Positions 22,333 through 33,166 of a stretch of DNA of 64,000 nucleotides are shown piece after piece. Numbering within the stretch: position 1 is the stretch's first letter; every line of letters starts with the position of its first letter. Below the pieces are notes generated by a model. It searched no databases and was not told where the DNA came from. It worked only from the letters and a program-made list of their open reading frames with translations. This stretch comes from Antilocapra americana (lineage: Eukaryota > Chordata > Mammalia > Artiodactyla > Antilocapridae). The stretch covers positions 8,571,969-8,635,968 of the forward strand of contig ML660774.1 of NCBI GenBank assembly GCA_007570785.1, given 5' to 3'. The position numbers were made by a program, and so were the translations under genes.

Positions 22333-23569
22333 CTTTATAATAATTCGGTTTTATCCCTTTATATTTTTCTTAATTGAATGATCATTGATTATATGTTATT
22401 GACCTTGCTTGCTCTTCTTCAGTATGAAAAAGCTATTTCCATGTATATTTATTAATTTTTTTCACTTATTTGAAATGTGTGATGCTCATCTATTAGAGTC
22501 TTTTTGCTATACTTGTTAATTTGCATGAGCTTGTAGATGATTTTCTGACTTACATTAAAAGAACCAGCAATAAGTAAGATGTGTTGGTTAATGGCTTACT
22601 GCATGCAGATACATATAATTCATGTAAGCATTCATTAAGGCAGATAGAGAAGTCAGGCTTATAATAATTATCAATGCCACCTTTTAAAGCTGGAATATCT
22701 GTGTTGCTGATGTAAATAGTACCAGTAGTTCTTTTATTACTCTCTAAATCTGGAAGCTGAACTCCTGTAAGGAAAATATGTCTTCTTTATGTAACGAAAA
22801 TACTTGCTTCTGTATTAAATTTCTCATTTGTGTATGACTCATTAGATATCCAACTCAGCTCTGGTCCTAAATAAAAGAACGTTGTTACAATAATCTTTTT
22901 TCTCAAGATGCAGTATGTTGATGAGCTTGAGTCTCTCCCACTCTGGCTGCAAAAATTAAAAACTTCTATAATAAAATTATAGAAGACATGTCTGTGACCA
23001 AATATAGGATGAAATTCCCAAACTAAAAGGAAGAACAGTGTTAGGGAGAAGGGAGTAGGAGAAGTTGATATACTCTTGCCTATAATCCTAAGGAAGATTT
23101 TTAGGCACTTAGCTGTTGATAACGTTTTGAAGATATTAAACCAATGAACTTTAATTTCCCCTTTAGTATCATGTTTCCTTCTAGCCTCTGACCTGTTTGG
23201 CTGGTGCCCCACAGAACAAGAGGACAGTGACAGTTCTCCCTGGAACATAGGTAGGACGGATCAACTTTAGTCATAGGCTGGATTTCTTGAGTGTACAGCG
23301 AGGCAATCATTTTTGGTGAGAAGGAGCTGCCTTTTCTAAATTTCTTTAGCTCCCCTTAACATACAAATCTGGCTGACTGTTATATACAAAGTGTAGCTGG
23401 AACCCAGAGTCAGAGACAGAAAGAAATAAGAAATATTTCTCTTTGGACCTGAGGGCTGAAGCAGCAAAATGAAAGTGAGATTCAGGGCAATGCTGGCAGG
23501 CATTATGGGGGAGGGTGGATATGCTATTGGATTTTCTTAAACGCCTCCTCCTAGTTAACTACCGTTTAT
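22333..23569. other. Unique stretch, nothing recognised
   Basis: About 1.2 kb, AT-rich on the left. The 153-codon minus frame at 23248-22787 shows no signature I know and is not accepted as a gene. Confidence 0.45.
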
Positions 23570-23880
23570 CTTTCAAAATTCAAATCAGTGTCAGTATCAC
23601 CTTAGGAAGAACTTTTAAACTGCCTTCTGTTCTGCCTCCATGGCCCCCATCATACATATATTATTATTTAGCTGTGCGGTGTTCCCTATGAAAAAAATTG
23701 ATCTTTAACCACCGTGTTTGTTTTGTTTCTCTGCTTTCCCTAATAAGCTATGATCTTTTCTGGGGCTGAGATTCCTAAGTGCTTCTTTAGTGCTTGGTAA
23801 ATGGTAGGAACAGAGCTAGTGTTTATTGAATGAATAAATGCATGAATGAATAGACATGGCTTTAGGCAGGCAAATGGGTC
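23570..23880 (+). repeat. L2 LINE 3' end
   Basis: Sense-strand L2 order: 'ttcaaatcagtgtcagtatc', then 'agctatgatcttttctgggg', 'agtgcttggtaaatggtagg' and the terminal 'tattgaatgaataaatg'. Diverged old copy, 5'-truncated. Confidence 0.75.
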
Positions 23881-23987
23881 TCTGAAAAAAATCTAGTTAT
23901 GTGATGTAGAAGACTTATGATGACCTTTACTCTTAGAACCATGGATAATCATTAGTAGTTTAAAAAGCCCAATAGCTGAATACCAAT

Positions 23988-24062
23988 GCTATTAGCTTTT
24001 CAGTTCAGTTCAGTCGCTCAGTTGTGTCCGACTCTTCGTGACCCCATGTAAGCTATTAGCTT
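23988..24062 (-). mobile_element. 53-nt BovB/SINE tail insertion with TSD
   Basis: Only the terminal 53 nucleotides (23999-24051: the TTCAGT tail and 'gtgtccgactcttcgtgacc') are inserted. They are flanked by perfect 11-base duplications 'gctattagctt' at 23988-23998 and 24052-24062. This is an extremely short target-primed event. The short region shared by BovB and Bov SINE tails does not say which was the donor. Confidence 0.92.
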
Positions 24063-24240
24063 ACATAAGTCATTTTCATCTTGTTTATATTTGCTATATA
24101 TTATTTTTTCACATTATCATAACATAGCATATGTATGTTATTATAATATGTAATGATTTATTATATTATAATACATGATAAATATTATTTTATTTTATTT
24201 TATGTGTACTATATAGGCTTTTTTTGTGTGTGTGAGCAAA
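24063..24240. repeat. AT-rich low-complexity region
   Basis: Runs of TATA, ATTATA and a (TTTTA)n tract at about 24185-24202. Confidence 0.8.
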
Positions 24241-24680
24241 GCCCTCTCCAGTGTTCCTGTGAATTTAATCTTTATAGATAAATGCTTTCATAATAACTCA
24301 TGTTTCCTTTATTATTAAGTGAATATATAATCATCCTACATGAGTTAGCCTTTGAAAACTGAATTTATGTGAACCCCATATTATTGTACAACAAGCAATA
24401 ATTATACAACTTAATCTATAAATCTTAGATAAGTAGGATGGAGTCTGGGTACATTAAGGGATATCCCTGTGTCCATTATCTGAGACAGACATTTCACTGC
24501 TCTATAATTTTATATGATTATAAAATTATAATATGAAATTATAAATTTATATGCCCTTTTCATTTTTCTCAAGCCTCAAGGATTTGCCATGATTTTATCT
24601 TTGAGAGTTAGCACTTTATTATTTCCTCCTCTATCTCTTTCTTCCCTGGCTGACTGTGAAGTGGGACATTGTTCCTCTTT
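24241..24680. other. AT-rich unique sequence
   Basis: No gene or named repeat. It includes an AT-rich palindromic-looking patch at about 24505-24552. Confidence 0.5.
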
Positions 24681-24742
24681 CTTGATGCCCAATAATACAT
24701 TAAGAAACCCTTCTTGATGCCCAATGATACGTTAAGAAACCT
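24681..24742. repeat. Tandem duplication, period 32
   Basis: 'cttgatgcccaataatacat' plus 12 bases occurs twice back to back (24681-24712 and 24713-24742), with two base differences. It is a simple local duplication. Confidence 0.95.
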
Positions 24743-25366
24743 AGTCCTTCTAAAACTGTACTGTCTTTCTTAGATGGTTTGAAAGTTTTCTTGTTTTTTG
24801 CCAGCGGAAATCATTCAATGGGAGCATTTCCCCGAAAACTGTCTCTTATCCTTTTCTCTGGATGGAGAGCTCCAGGTTGCACTCTGAGGTCCCAGGAAAG
24901 AAAAGAAAAACTGTGTTGAGCCTCCCCCTAAATTTCTTCCCAAGGCTTCAGAGAGGCCTGTGAGCTGTGGGAAACTCCTTCACTCTTTGCAAAGACACAT
25001 GATTTGCTCCAACACTTGAAGTTTAGCTCTTGAATTTAGTTCATTTCTCTTTCTTATTCTGGGGTTTGTTTAAAAAAAAATATTTTCTAGGGAGAATCAA
25101 ATTGATTTTCAACCAGCGTAGGCACTGCCCAATTCCTGAGAATGCTTAAAGCATGTAGATACATTTTTGTTGTCATGGTAACTGCTAGTGGCTACTAGCA
25201 TTTAGGAGGTGAAAGTCAGCATGATCAACCTCCAGCAACATGTGGTACAGTCTTATACTGCAAGTCCAGTGCCAAATGCCAGTGGTGCCTGTGTTGGGAA
25301 ACAGAGCACATAGCTGGTTCTGCTCTTGGGTAATGAGATGTTTTTTTACTGCCTTTGGATTAACTG
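24743..25366. other. Unique sequence, nothing recognised
   Basis: About 620 bases of moderate base composition without a gene or repeat that I recognise. Confidence 0.5.
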
Positions 25367-25613
25367 TTGTTGTTCAGTTGCTCAGTCGTGTCTGACTCTT
25401 TGTGACCCCATGGACTGCAGCATGCTAGGCTTCCCTGTCCTCCACTATCTCCCGGAATTTACCCAAATTCATGTCAGTTGAGTCGATGATACCATCCAAG
25501 CATCTCACCTTCTGTTGTCCTCTTCTCCTCCTGCTTTCAATCTTTCTCAGCATCAGAGTCTTTTCCAATGAGTTGGCTGTTCGAATCAGGTGCCTAAAGT
25601 ATTGGAGCTTCAG
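25367..25613 (-). mobile_element. BovB 3'-end fragment (first of two)
   Basis: Antisense BovB tail from 'gttgttgttcagttgctcag' to 'attggagcttcag'. It is followed after about 10 bases by a second tail in the same orientation. Confidence 0.92.
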
Positions 25614-25925
25614 TTCACTCAGGTCAGTTCAGTCACTTAGTCGTGTTCGATTTTTTGCGACCCCATGAACTCCAGCACTCCAGGCTTCCCTGTCCATTAC
25701 TATCTCCCAGAGCTTGCTCAAACTCATATCCATTGAGTCGGTGATGCCATCCAACCATCTCATTCTCTTTCATCCCCTTCTCCTGTCTTCAATCTTCCCC
25801 AGCATCAGAGTCTTTTCTAATGAGTCAGTTCTTCACATCAGGTGGCCAAAGTATCGGAGCTTCAGTTTCTGCATCAGTATGAATATTCAGGATTGGTTTC
25901 CTTTACAGTTGAGTAGAGCTTCAGT
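25614..25925 (-). mobile_element. BovB 3'-end fragment (second of two)
   Basis: Antisense tail from 'ggtcagttcagtcacttagt' to about 25908. The word 'gagcttcagt' occurs at the left junction (25605-25614) and at the right (25916-25925). This supports insertion of this copy at the edge of the first one with a 10-base TSD. Confidence 0.88.
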
Positions 25926-26369
25926 ATCTGGCTGTAATTCCGTTCAAGGCTGTATAATATTAATATGGCTTTAACATGTTAAAAAATTCTCTGAAAATAT
26001 TTGTGTATTTTTTTCCAGTTTGTGTTATATTTTGACTAATGACCATCCTTAACATTAATTTAATTGATTTTATCAATCACTTTGTTTTAATTGTTTTAAG
26101 AAACTTCTGGATCCTAAGATACTAACAATATTCCCCTTTATTTTCTGCTAAAAGATTTGGAAATTGCATTTAAGGTTTTAATACCATGAGAATTGATATT
26201 TGTAAACGGTCTAACATAGAAGTCCAATTTCTTTCTTTCTTTTTTTTTTTTCAGGGAGATAACCCATTACTTAGACATACTTTATTCACCCCCCAGTAGT
26301 CTACAGTACATCTGATACCTGTCAATATCTATATCACACATGTATCCACATGTATGATATATTTCTGGC
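25926..26369. other. AT-rich unique sequence
   Basis: No gene or named repeat. It contains a CTTT/T-rich tract at 26230-26253. Confidence 0.5.
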
Positions 26370-26640
26370 AACTGTTTTTTCTCCCACTGGTCAATTTTTG
26401 TGTGCCAGTGTCACATTATAATGCTAGGTTTATATAACTGGATAACTGGTGAGGCAAATAACCCATATGTTATTCTTCTTTAAAAATGTTTAGGCTATTG
26501 TTGACCCTTTAGCCTTCTGCATAATTTTAGAATGGGCTTACAAAGTCCATAAAAAGTTTCAAATTTGATTGGAATTGAGTGTAGAAAGAATCGACACATT
26601 TACAGTATTGAGTCTTTCTGTCCATGAACATGGTATATAT
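26370..26640 (-). repeat. Ancient L1 fragment
   Basis: Antisense old L1 signature: 'aatttgattggaattgagtg', 'cacatttacagtattgagtc' and 'ctgtccatgaacatggtata'. Diverged, boundaries approximate. Confidence 0.55.
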
Positions 26641-27173
26641 CTATATTGGATGCTTCTTGTCCATCATTGCAGATCCTCTCAGTCTCACGTCTCATTCTAG
26701 CCACAGCTGTGGTGACCAGTTCCATGAATTGGCTTCACATATGTGTAATCTAACAGTGCCCTTCCTCAGTTTCATGACAAATCTTTTTTCACCCCTAAGC
26801 TTTTTTCACTGTTTGTCTGCTGATCTCAATTTGTCTATCTACTTTTCTATCTGTCAAGTGAGCTTTTAATTTGACATTTTATTTATAAAATTTCTTTTGG
26901 AATCCCTTTCGAATATATCAAGCAATTTCTGTCTTGCTCATTCTTACCTATCAAAATAACAAAAGGTTTCTCTCTAATAGTCCTAATGAGATGAACAGTT
27001 GAGTACTTAAGGACTTTAAACTTGCTGTGTCTGCTTACTTCAAGGTGATTTTTCCCCCCAGTATTTGTTGATCTTTGATTGTAAACTCACATTGGTTGAT
27101 TTTAACCCAGGGTAACCTGGGAGCTTATATAAAGGAGGCTTTTCTCCAGGAAGAATTTGTATTTGTTTTTGGT
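26641..27173. other. Unique sequence, nothing recognised
   Basis: About 530 bases. The 81-codon frame at 26624-26869 has no family signature. Confidence 0.45.
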
Positions 27174-27416
27174 AAGATTCAGTGAGTCTTATTGGTGAAT
27201 CTCAGTCATGTCTGACTCTTTGCAACCCATGGACTGTAATCCACCAGGCTCCTCTGTCCTTGGAATTCTCCAGGCAAGAATACTGGAGTGGGTTGTCATT
27301 TCCTCCTCCAGGGGATCTTCCTGACCCAGGTATGAACCCAGGGCCCCTGTGTTGCAGGCAGATTCTCTACCTTCTGAGTCACCAGGGAGGCGTCCAGGAA
27401 AGGAAGATTCAGTGAG
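27174..27416 (-). mobile_element. Bov-tA SINE with perfect TSD
   Basis: The SINE body is 27187-27403 (tail left, tRNA head right, head somewhat decayed as 'gtcaccagggaggcgtcc'). Perfect 13-base duplications 'aagattcagtgag' lie at 27174-27186 and 27404-27416. Confidence 0.95.
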
Positions 27417-27770
27417 CACTGTGCATTTGTATTTTCTAGGAAACAGCCTTATAATGTATAAGATAAACTTTTCTGTCTCTCTTCCTTCTAGTTAAATATT
27501 ATGTAGACCCCCGTCAAGTTCCATGGTCTCATCAGTTATGTGTTCAGCTTTCCTCCCTTGCTGCAAACAAGGCTCAGGGCTCAGCTTCCTCACCTGCTCA
27601 GGTTACCACAGCCTTTCTCTTTGTTCACCTCTGACTGCTTCGGTTGCCTTTTGCCATGGGGAGCCTTTTGGAGGCTTCTCATACTTTATTTTGACCTTTC
27701 CAACTTGGATGTCGTGAAATCCCTGTATAGTTTTAAAATTTGCATTCTTCTAATAGCTGAAGATTAGTGA
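27417..27770. other. Unique sequence, nothing recognised
   Basis: Two overlapping short frames (27523-27767) have no signature. No repeat recognised. Confidence 0.45.
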
Positions 27771-27957
27771 ACATATTTTGTATTCTTTCTATTTACGTAT
27801 TTGGCTGTGCTGATTCGTCAGTGCTGCATGGGAACTCTTATTGGTGGCATTTGGGATCTAGTTCCCTGACCAGGGATTGAACCCAGGCCCCTGCATTGGG
27901 AGCTTGGAGTCTTAGCCACTGGACCACCAGGGAAGTCCCGACATCTTTTGTATTCTT
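27771..27957 (-). mobile_element. CHR-2 type SINE with TSD
   Basis: Antisense cetartiodactyl tRNA-derived SINE: 'cctgaccagggattgaaccc', 'cttagccactggaccaccag', 'ggaagtcc'. The body spans 27788-27940. A 17-base TSD with one mismatch, 'acatattttgtattctt' versus 'acatcttttgtattctt', lies at 27771-27787 and 27941-27957. Confidence 0.88.
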
Positions 27958-28430
27958 ATCATTTATTTAAATATTCTCTTTTGTGTATTTCCTGCTCACA
28001 TCTCTTCATTGCGAGCTCAGCAATCCCTCAGGCAGAATTCTTCTTGCTTCCAGAAGCAGAAGTCATCCTTTTCCTAGACAGACTGTAGAGAGACCATTTT
28101 CACAGGTTTTGAATATTGCTCCTTGGAGCCACTTTGATGGTGGCAGTGGTGGTATTGATGGTGAAGGAGACAAACGAGGTGGGAACAGAGATAAGTCTCC
28201 AAGTCTGTTAGCTTTGCTTTAGGTAGCATTTTTCCATGTAGTCTACATATAGGATTTAATGGTAGAGAGATTCCAAATACTAAATCCTAGATATTTTTTC
28301 AAATCAAACAAAACGATTCATTATTCCCAATGAAATGTATTCATTCTACTATGACCCCACAGTTTTATGTGTTGATTTCATGACCCTTTCCAAGTATTGA
28401 TATTTTTTTACAAGTATTGATTTTTAATGT
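27958..28430. other. Unique sequence, nothing recognised
   Basis: About 470 bases. A short tandem 'aagtattgat' pair lies at 28392-28421, just before the next BovB. Confidence 0.45.
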
Positions 28431-29432
28431 TCAGTCGCTCAGTCATGTCCGACTCTTTGCGACCCCATGAACCGCAGCATGCCAGGCCTCCCTGTCCATC
28501 ACCAACTCCCAGAGTCCACCCAAACCCATGTTCATTGAGTCGGTGATGCCATCCAACCATCTCATCCTCTGTCGTCCCCTTCTCCTCCTGCCCCCAATCC
28601 TTCCCAGCATCAGGGTTTTTTCCAATGAATCAGCTCTTCACATCAGGTGGCCAAAGTATTGGAGTTTCAGCTTCAACATCAGTCCTTCCAATGAACACCC
28701 AGGACTGATCTCCTTTAGGATGGACTGGTTGGATATCCTTGCAGTTCAAAGGACTCTCAAGAGTCTTCTCCAACACCACAGTTCAAAAGCATCAATTCTT
28801 CAGTGCTCAGCTTTCTTTATAGTCCAACTCTCACATCCATACATGACTACTGGAAAAACCATAGCCTTGACTAGATGTACCTTTGTTGACAAAGTAATAG
28901 CTCTGCTTTTTAATATGCTGTCTACGTTGGCCATAACTTTCCGTCCAAGGAGTAAGCATCTTTTAATTTCATGGCTGCAATCACCATCTGCAGTGATTTT
29001 GGAGCCCATAAAAAGAAAGACAGCCACTGTTTCCACTCTTTCCCCATCTATTTTCCATGAAGTGATGGGACCAGATGCCAAGATCTTAGTTTTCTGAATG
29101 TTGAGCTTTAAGCCAACTTTTTCACTCTCTTTTTCACTTTCATCAAGAGGCTCTTTAGTTCTTCACTTTCTGCCATAAGGGTGGTGTCATCTGCATATCT
29201 GAGGTTATTGATATTTCTCCCAGCAATCTTAATTCCAGCTTGTGCTTCCTCCAGCCCAGCGTTTCTCATGATGTACTCTGCATATAAGTTAAATAAGCAG
29301 AGTGACACGATACAGCCTTGACGTACTCCTTTTCTTATTTGGAACCAGTCTGTTGTTCCCTGTCCAGTTCTACCTGTTGCTTCCTGACCTGCATACAGAT
29401 TTCTCAAGTGGCAGGTCATGTGGTCTGATATT
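28431..29432 (-). mobile_element. BovB LINE, 1.0-kb 3' portion
   Basis: Second longest BovB copy, antisense, from the 3' tail ('gttcagtcgctcagtcatgt') to the RT palm region ('ctcaagtggcaggtcatgtg'). It is collinear with the 19972-21217 copy without that copy's 28-base deletion, and is 5'-truncated. No clear TSD. Confidence 0.95.
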
Positions 29433-29450
29433 AAAATAATGTAAACACCC
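28443..29450 (-). pseudogene. BovB reverse transcriptase remnant, YADD intact
   Basis: Minus-strand frames 29494-29108, 29081-28800 and 28625-28443 carry consecutive pieces of the BovB polyprotein: the 'GVRQGCIVS' motif, the catalytic YADD box (29186-29197), 'MASGPITSWKIDGE', and the C-terminal '[14 protein letters not shown]' segment. Unlike the copy at 20.3-21.2 kb, the catalytic box is preserved, but frameshifts and 5' truncation make it non-functional. The first 20 or so codons of the leftmost frame are flanking sequence. Confidence 0.88.
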
Positions 29451-30016
29451 AGAAGCAAGAACAATAGAATCCAACAAGGGAAGAAAGAAGTCACTACCTC
29501 ACAAGAGAGACTACCCTTCCAGGGAAGATTGGACAGAGGATCGATCAGTAGAGGGTGTCAGGTTTTTATGTGCAGGACTGTGCTATTTTAAGAGACAGTA
29601 ATAACAACGATAACATGAAAACATGAGAAGACTGTGATGTTTCTTCAACTTTGGTTCATAGGAAACTATTCATGCCATCAGATTCTTTTATTTATGATAT
29701 TGCAAGTATGTATTATGAATTGCAGCTTGTGCAAACATGGTCTTCTTGGACCAGATCCACACATAGGTGAACTGTTGTCCCTGATTTTCATTCAATCCAT
29801 TTATATGAGTCTTGGCTAAGGCAAAACACATGTGGAAAAGCAATTATATCAAAGTCAAGATTTTTATCAAAATACCACCCTGTCTCTAAAGGCTAAGCTT
29901 GCACAAGACCTGCAGAGGAGCTGGTTGCCATTATAGAACAAGGACTTCTGCAAGATTTGGAAGCTTACTAACCTATGATGTTACATTTTTTGGGTGTGTT
30001 TATGAAAGCAGGGTGT
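29433..30016. other. Unique sequence, nothing recognised
   Basis: About 580 bases with no gene or named repeat. Confidence 0.5.
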
Positions 30017-30192
30017 TTACTATGTGTCCAATGCATTATATAAAGTTTCTCATCCAGTTTTACCTCACCCATGTAACAACTGAGTGGCTTTTAGAAGCTT
30101 CATTTAACAAAGTAAGGCTGAAATAGATTCAGTAACTTGAATAAGATCTTGTAGCTTGTAAGTGATAGAATTAAGTTTGAAACTAATGTCTG
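30017..30192 (-). repeat. MIR SINE
   Basis: Antisense MIR: 'tttactatgtgtccaatgca', 'aacaaagtaaggctgaaata', 'ttgtagcttgtaagtgatag', in the expected order. Diverged. Confidence 0.72.
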
Positions 30193-30199
30193 GTTACAA

Positions 30200-30238
30200 A
30201 GTTTGTGTGTATGTATATGTGTATGCATATGTAAGCAT
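30200..30238. repeat. TG/TATG simple repeat
   Basis: Imperfect GTGTAT/ATGT repeats directly before the plus-strand SINE. Confidence 0.8.
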
Positions 30239-30423
30239 GGGCTTCCCTGATAGCTCAGTTGGTGAAGAATCTGCCTGCAATGTAAGAGACCCGGGTTCGA
30301 TTCTTGGGCTGGGAAGATCCCCTGGAGAAGGGAAGGCCTCCAGTATTCTGGCCTGGGGAATTCCATGCACTGTGTAGTCCATGGAGTTGCACAGTTGGAC
30401 ACAACTGAATGACTTCCACTTTC
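30239..30423 (+). mobile_element. Bov-tA SINE, well-preserved Pol III boxes
   Basis: Sense ruminant SINE: 'gggcttccctgatagctcag' head, 'cccctggagaagggaaggcc' body and 'gttggacacaactgaatgac' tail. The head keeps an A-box match 'tagctcagttgg' (30251-30262) and a B-box-like 'gggttcgattc', one base from consensus. The element is flanked by simple repeats, so no TSD can be fixed. Confidence 0.94.
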
Positions 30424-30495
30424 ATGTATACACATATACCTACATCCACATGTGTAGCTATGTATGTATATATACATGTATACATATACATAGTA
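30424..30495. repeat. CATA/TATG simple repeat
   Basis: Imperfect TATACA, CATATA and TATGTA units following the SINE tail. Confidence 0.8.
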
Positions 30496-31707
30496 CTTAG
30501 TCTGGAAAATCCACTTCCAAAATATAGAGGATGTGTGTTCCTTTCTTGCTTTTTCTTAGCTAAATACTATCTCTTTGTTTGGTCATAATCACCCATGAAT
30601 GTAGTTGTCATTATAATGGTCATGATTCAGATTTCATAGCTAGTAGGATTCCTTTGCATCTTATAAAGGTTTCTACTGTCGTTTATAATAGTTTTTAGTA
30701 GAAATCTTACGAGATTAGCTAACCTTGCTTTCTAAATGAAAAAAACAGAAGAGAAGAGCTTGCAGTCACAATAGTTACCTGGCTTAACAGATAAATTTCA
30801 AGGTCCTAATCATATCACATCCTTGGGAAACTTCAAGGCCACCTTCACTTCTAACTGCAAGTATTTTGCACTAAATTAGGTTTTGAAATTGTTTATGTAA
30901 GGTAAACCTACTCTTTTAGAATGAATAGTGGAGTTTCTAATCCTTTTTTGGTGCTACCCTTAACAGCTCCAGAAAACGTTTTTAAGTGCATATCATAAAT
31001 ACTTCTGAAATTCTTAAACTTTTTTAGGACTGTCAAATATTTATTAACATACTTGAGCAGCATTTGGATAAACTTTGCATAATGGCCAAAGAAGCGTAGT
31101 AAATTGTTTTGAAAAGCAGAATGAAACTCATGCTATATTTGTGTATCATTTTTCTTTGTCCTATATTTTATAGTTCTCTGATCTGTGTATAAAATGAGAA
31201 AAATACATTATAATCTTGGTGAGGCCAGCACTAGGATACATAAATATGCCTTTTGAGCACAGTTCACAGCAATAGTTTTCGGTGCTCAAGGGAAGTTAAA
31301 AAGAGCTTTCTGGTTATGTCATAAAACTCAAACTGCCTTCATTTATAGCGATAATTGTAAACTAAATACTTAAATATACCACTTAAATATAAAAGTTAAA
31401 TATAAAAATCAAAATAACCATAATTTAAAAGACCTTAAACATATATTTTATAAGCAAGTAAGATTTTAAAAAGAAAGTGAATGGAGAAGGGACTTGACAA
31501 GAAGGTAAGAAGCCAATGGCATGGTTAAATTACTTAAGCCATTTGGACCTTTATTATCTTTTTAGAACAATGAGGAGATTGTACCCCAGTACTCAGAACT
31601 TTTACACTGCTGTTTATGTAGCAGATGACCCTTTTCTATAGGTATTATAGGGAGAAGTCTAATATAGCAGATCTGCTGTATTTTAAGTGGGAGTGTTTGT
31701 TTATGTG
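30496..31707. other. AT-rich unique stretch
   Basis: About 1.2 kb with no gene or repeat recognised. Clustered 'acttaaatata'-type words occur at about 31365-31440. Confidence 0.5.
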
Positions 31708-31758
31708 AGTCATTTGTGTGTGTGTTTGTATGTATGTGTGGTGTGTGTATGCGTGTTT
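31708..31758. repeat. TG-rich simple repeat
   Basis: Interrupted GTGT/GTAT repeats on the plus strand. Confidence 0.8.
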
Positions 31759-33095
31759 TGGGGAGTGTCCTTTTTCCTTTTTCTCCAGTGAAACCTCTGT
31801 AGAATTCTTGTATGTTTATCTGAAAATCATTATTTAGAGAATTTATAAACTCTAGTTCTAAGAGTCTATTATTTTATGAATTCTTAGTTAAAGAAGACAC
31901 TCTGGTATTTGTACAGAGTTAGTATAAGTGTAGAGCTGCCTAAAATATTTGTGATAAACTAGCCTTTCTGATTTCTGAAATATCATAGTGTAGGACCTTT
32001 CAACTATAAATCAAAGAAGACATTGAAGAATCTCACTTTTTCCTATAAGAAGTAACCCTTTTAAATTATAGTAGATAGTCCAAGAAAATATGAATTGCTT
32101 GAGGAGTATAAATTAGGCTAACTGTAATTATCACGATCAATTGCATAGTTTATGTGACTAACGGAAGGTGTGTGAGGAAAGAATACATCCGACTCAGAGA
32201 ATAAAAAAGATAAATGCATTTCCCAGGAAGAGACAAAGGAATAATAATGAGTAGACGGGGAAAGGTATTTGTTACAGAAATCAGGACTGATACGCCAAGA
32301 CAGTGAAACCACAAAGATTACGCTATAAAATAGTGTCGCAGGCAAGCTGGCTTGGCTGCTCACTGTGAAGGGAGCGGTGGTGAACATCTGCTTTCAACAA
32401 AAAAGGCAAATATCATGGCACCAACAATTCCAGGCATTTTACCAAGAAGTCTCTTTGCTCAAGCTATTCCTGTTAGATGCACATTTCCAGTTTCTGCTGG
32501 AATTCTAGGCAGTTGGCTTGATTTGGTCACCAGGCTGATGGCATGACAGCTCAGATGTAATCAGCCTGATTGCTGCCCTCCTTGCACGCAGAGGAAAGGA
32601 GACTACTCGGAAGGCCTGAAGGGGTGCTCTTGGACCCATTCCAAAACTCCACACACCAGAGACTGGATGCAAGACTGAGCACAAATCCTGCAGGTCTGAA
32701 CTTTAGTGGTGTTTTAGGTATTTTTAAAAACACACTACAAGCTTTTTCAGTCTCTTCAGCCAACATTATGCAAGGGTGCAATTAGAAACCTGCTAGCTGA
32801 TTTTGGACTGTTTTCCCACCACCCCTACAAGAAGCTCTTCTCACAAAACGGCATTCTCAGACCCTTCTCAACACAGTCATTCAGATGGCAGCATGGGCCA
32901 CATTTGGACACCATGGAAACACTTTTAGAAAACTACGCAGGAGAGATGGTGCCATTTTGTGGAGTTGACACGGTACTGAGGCATGAAGATCACAATAGGA
33001 GAACCACGAATATGATTTTTGTTGTTAATACACTTGTCTTAATTTTGCTACCAAACACTGAACTCAAAAATAGTCCACTAAAAGATTTATATTTT
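31759..33095. other. Unique, ruminant-repeat-free block
   Basis: About 1.3 kb with no recognisable repeat. The part at 32100-32800 has balanced composition and dense varied words such as 'caattgcatagtttatgtga' and 'cagatgtaatcagcctgatt'. This is what conserved non-coding DNA often looks like, but no alignment was possible. Frames here (32118-32387, 32352-32546, 32551-32781) show no family signature. Confidence 0.35.
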
Positions 33096-33166
33096 TAGTA
33101 TAAATACTATTTATATGTTTAAATATATATATAGTATAAATACTATTATATTTATAATAGTAACAA
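33096..33166. repeat. AT-rich direct and inverted repeat
   Basis: The word 'agtataaatacta' occurs twice (about 33098 and 33134). It is close to its own reverse complement, so the tract could form small hairpins. Confidence 0.8.

Noticed and set aside
22787..23248. 153-codon minus frame
   Set aside because: No recognisable family. AT-rich DNA with low-complexity residues.
30239..30310. tRNA gene
   Set aside because: The A and B boxes belong to the tRNA-derived head of a Bov-tA SINE. The body and BovB-like tail follow directly, and no tRNA cloverleaf end is present.
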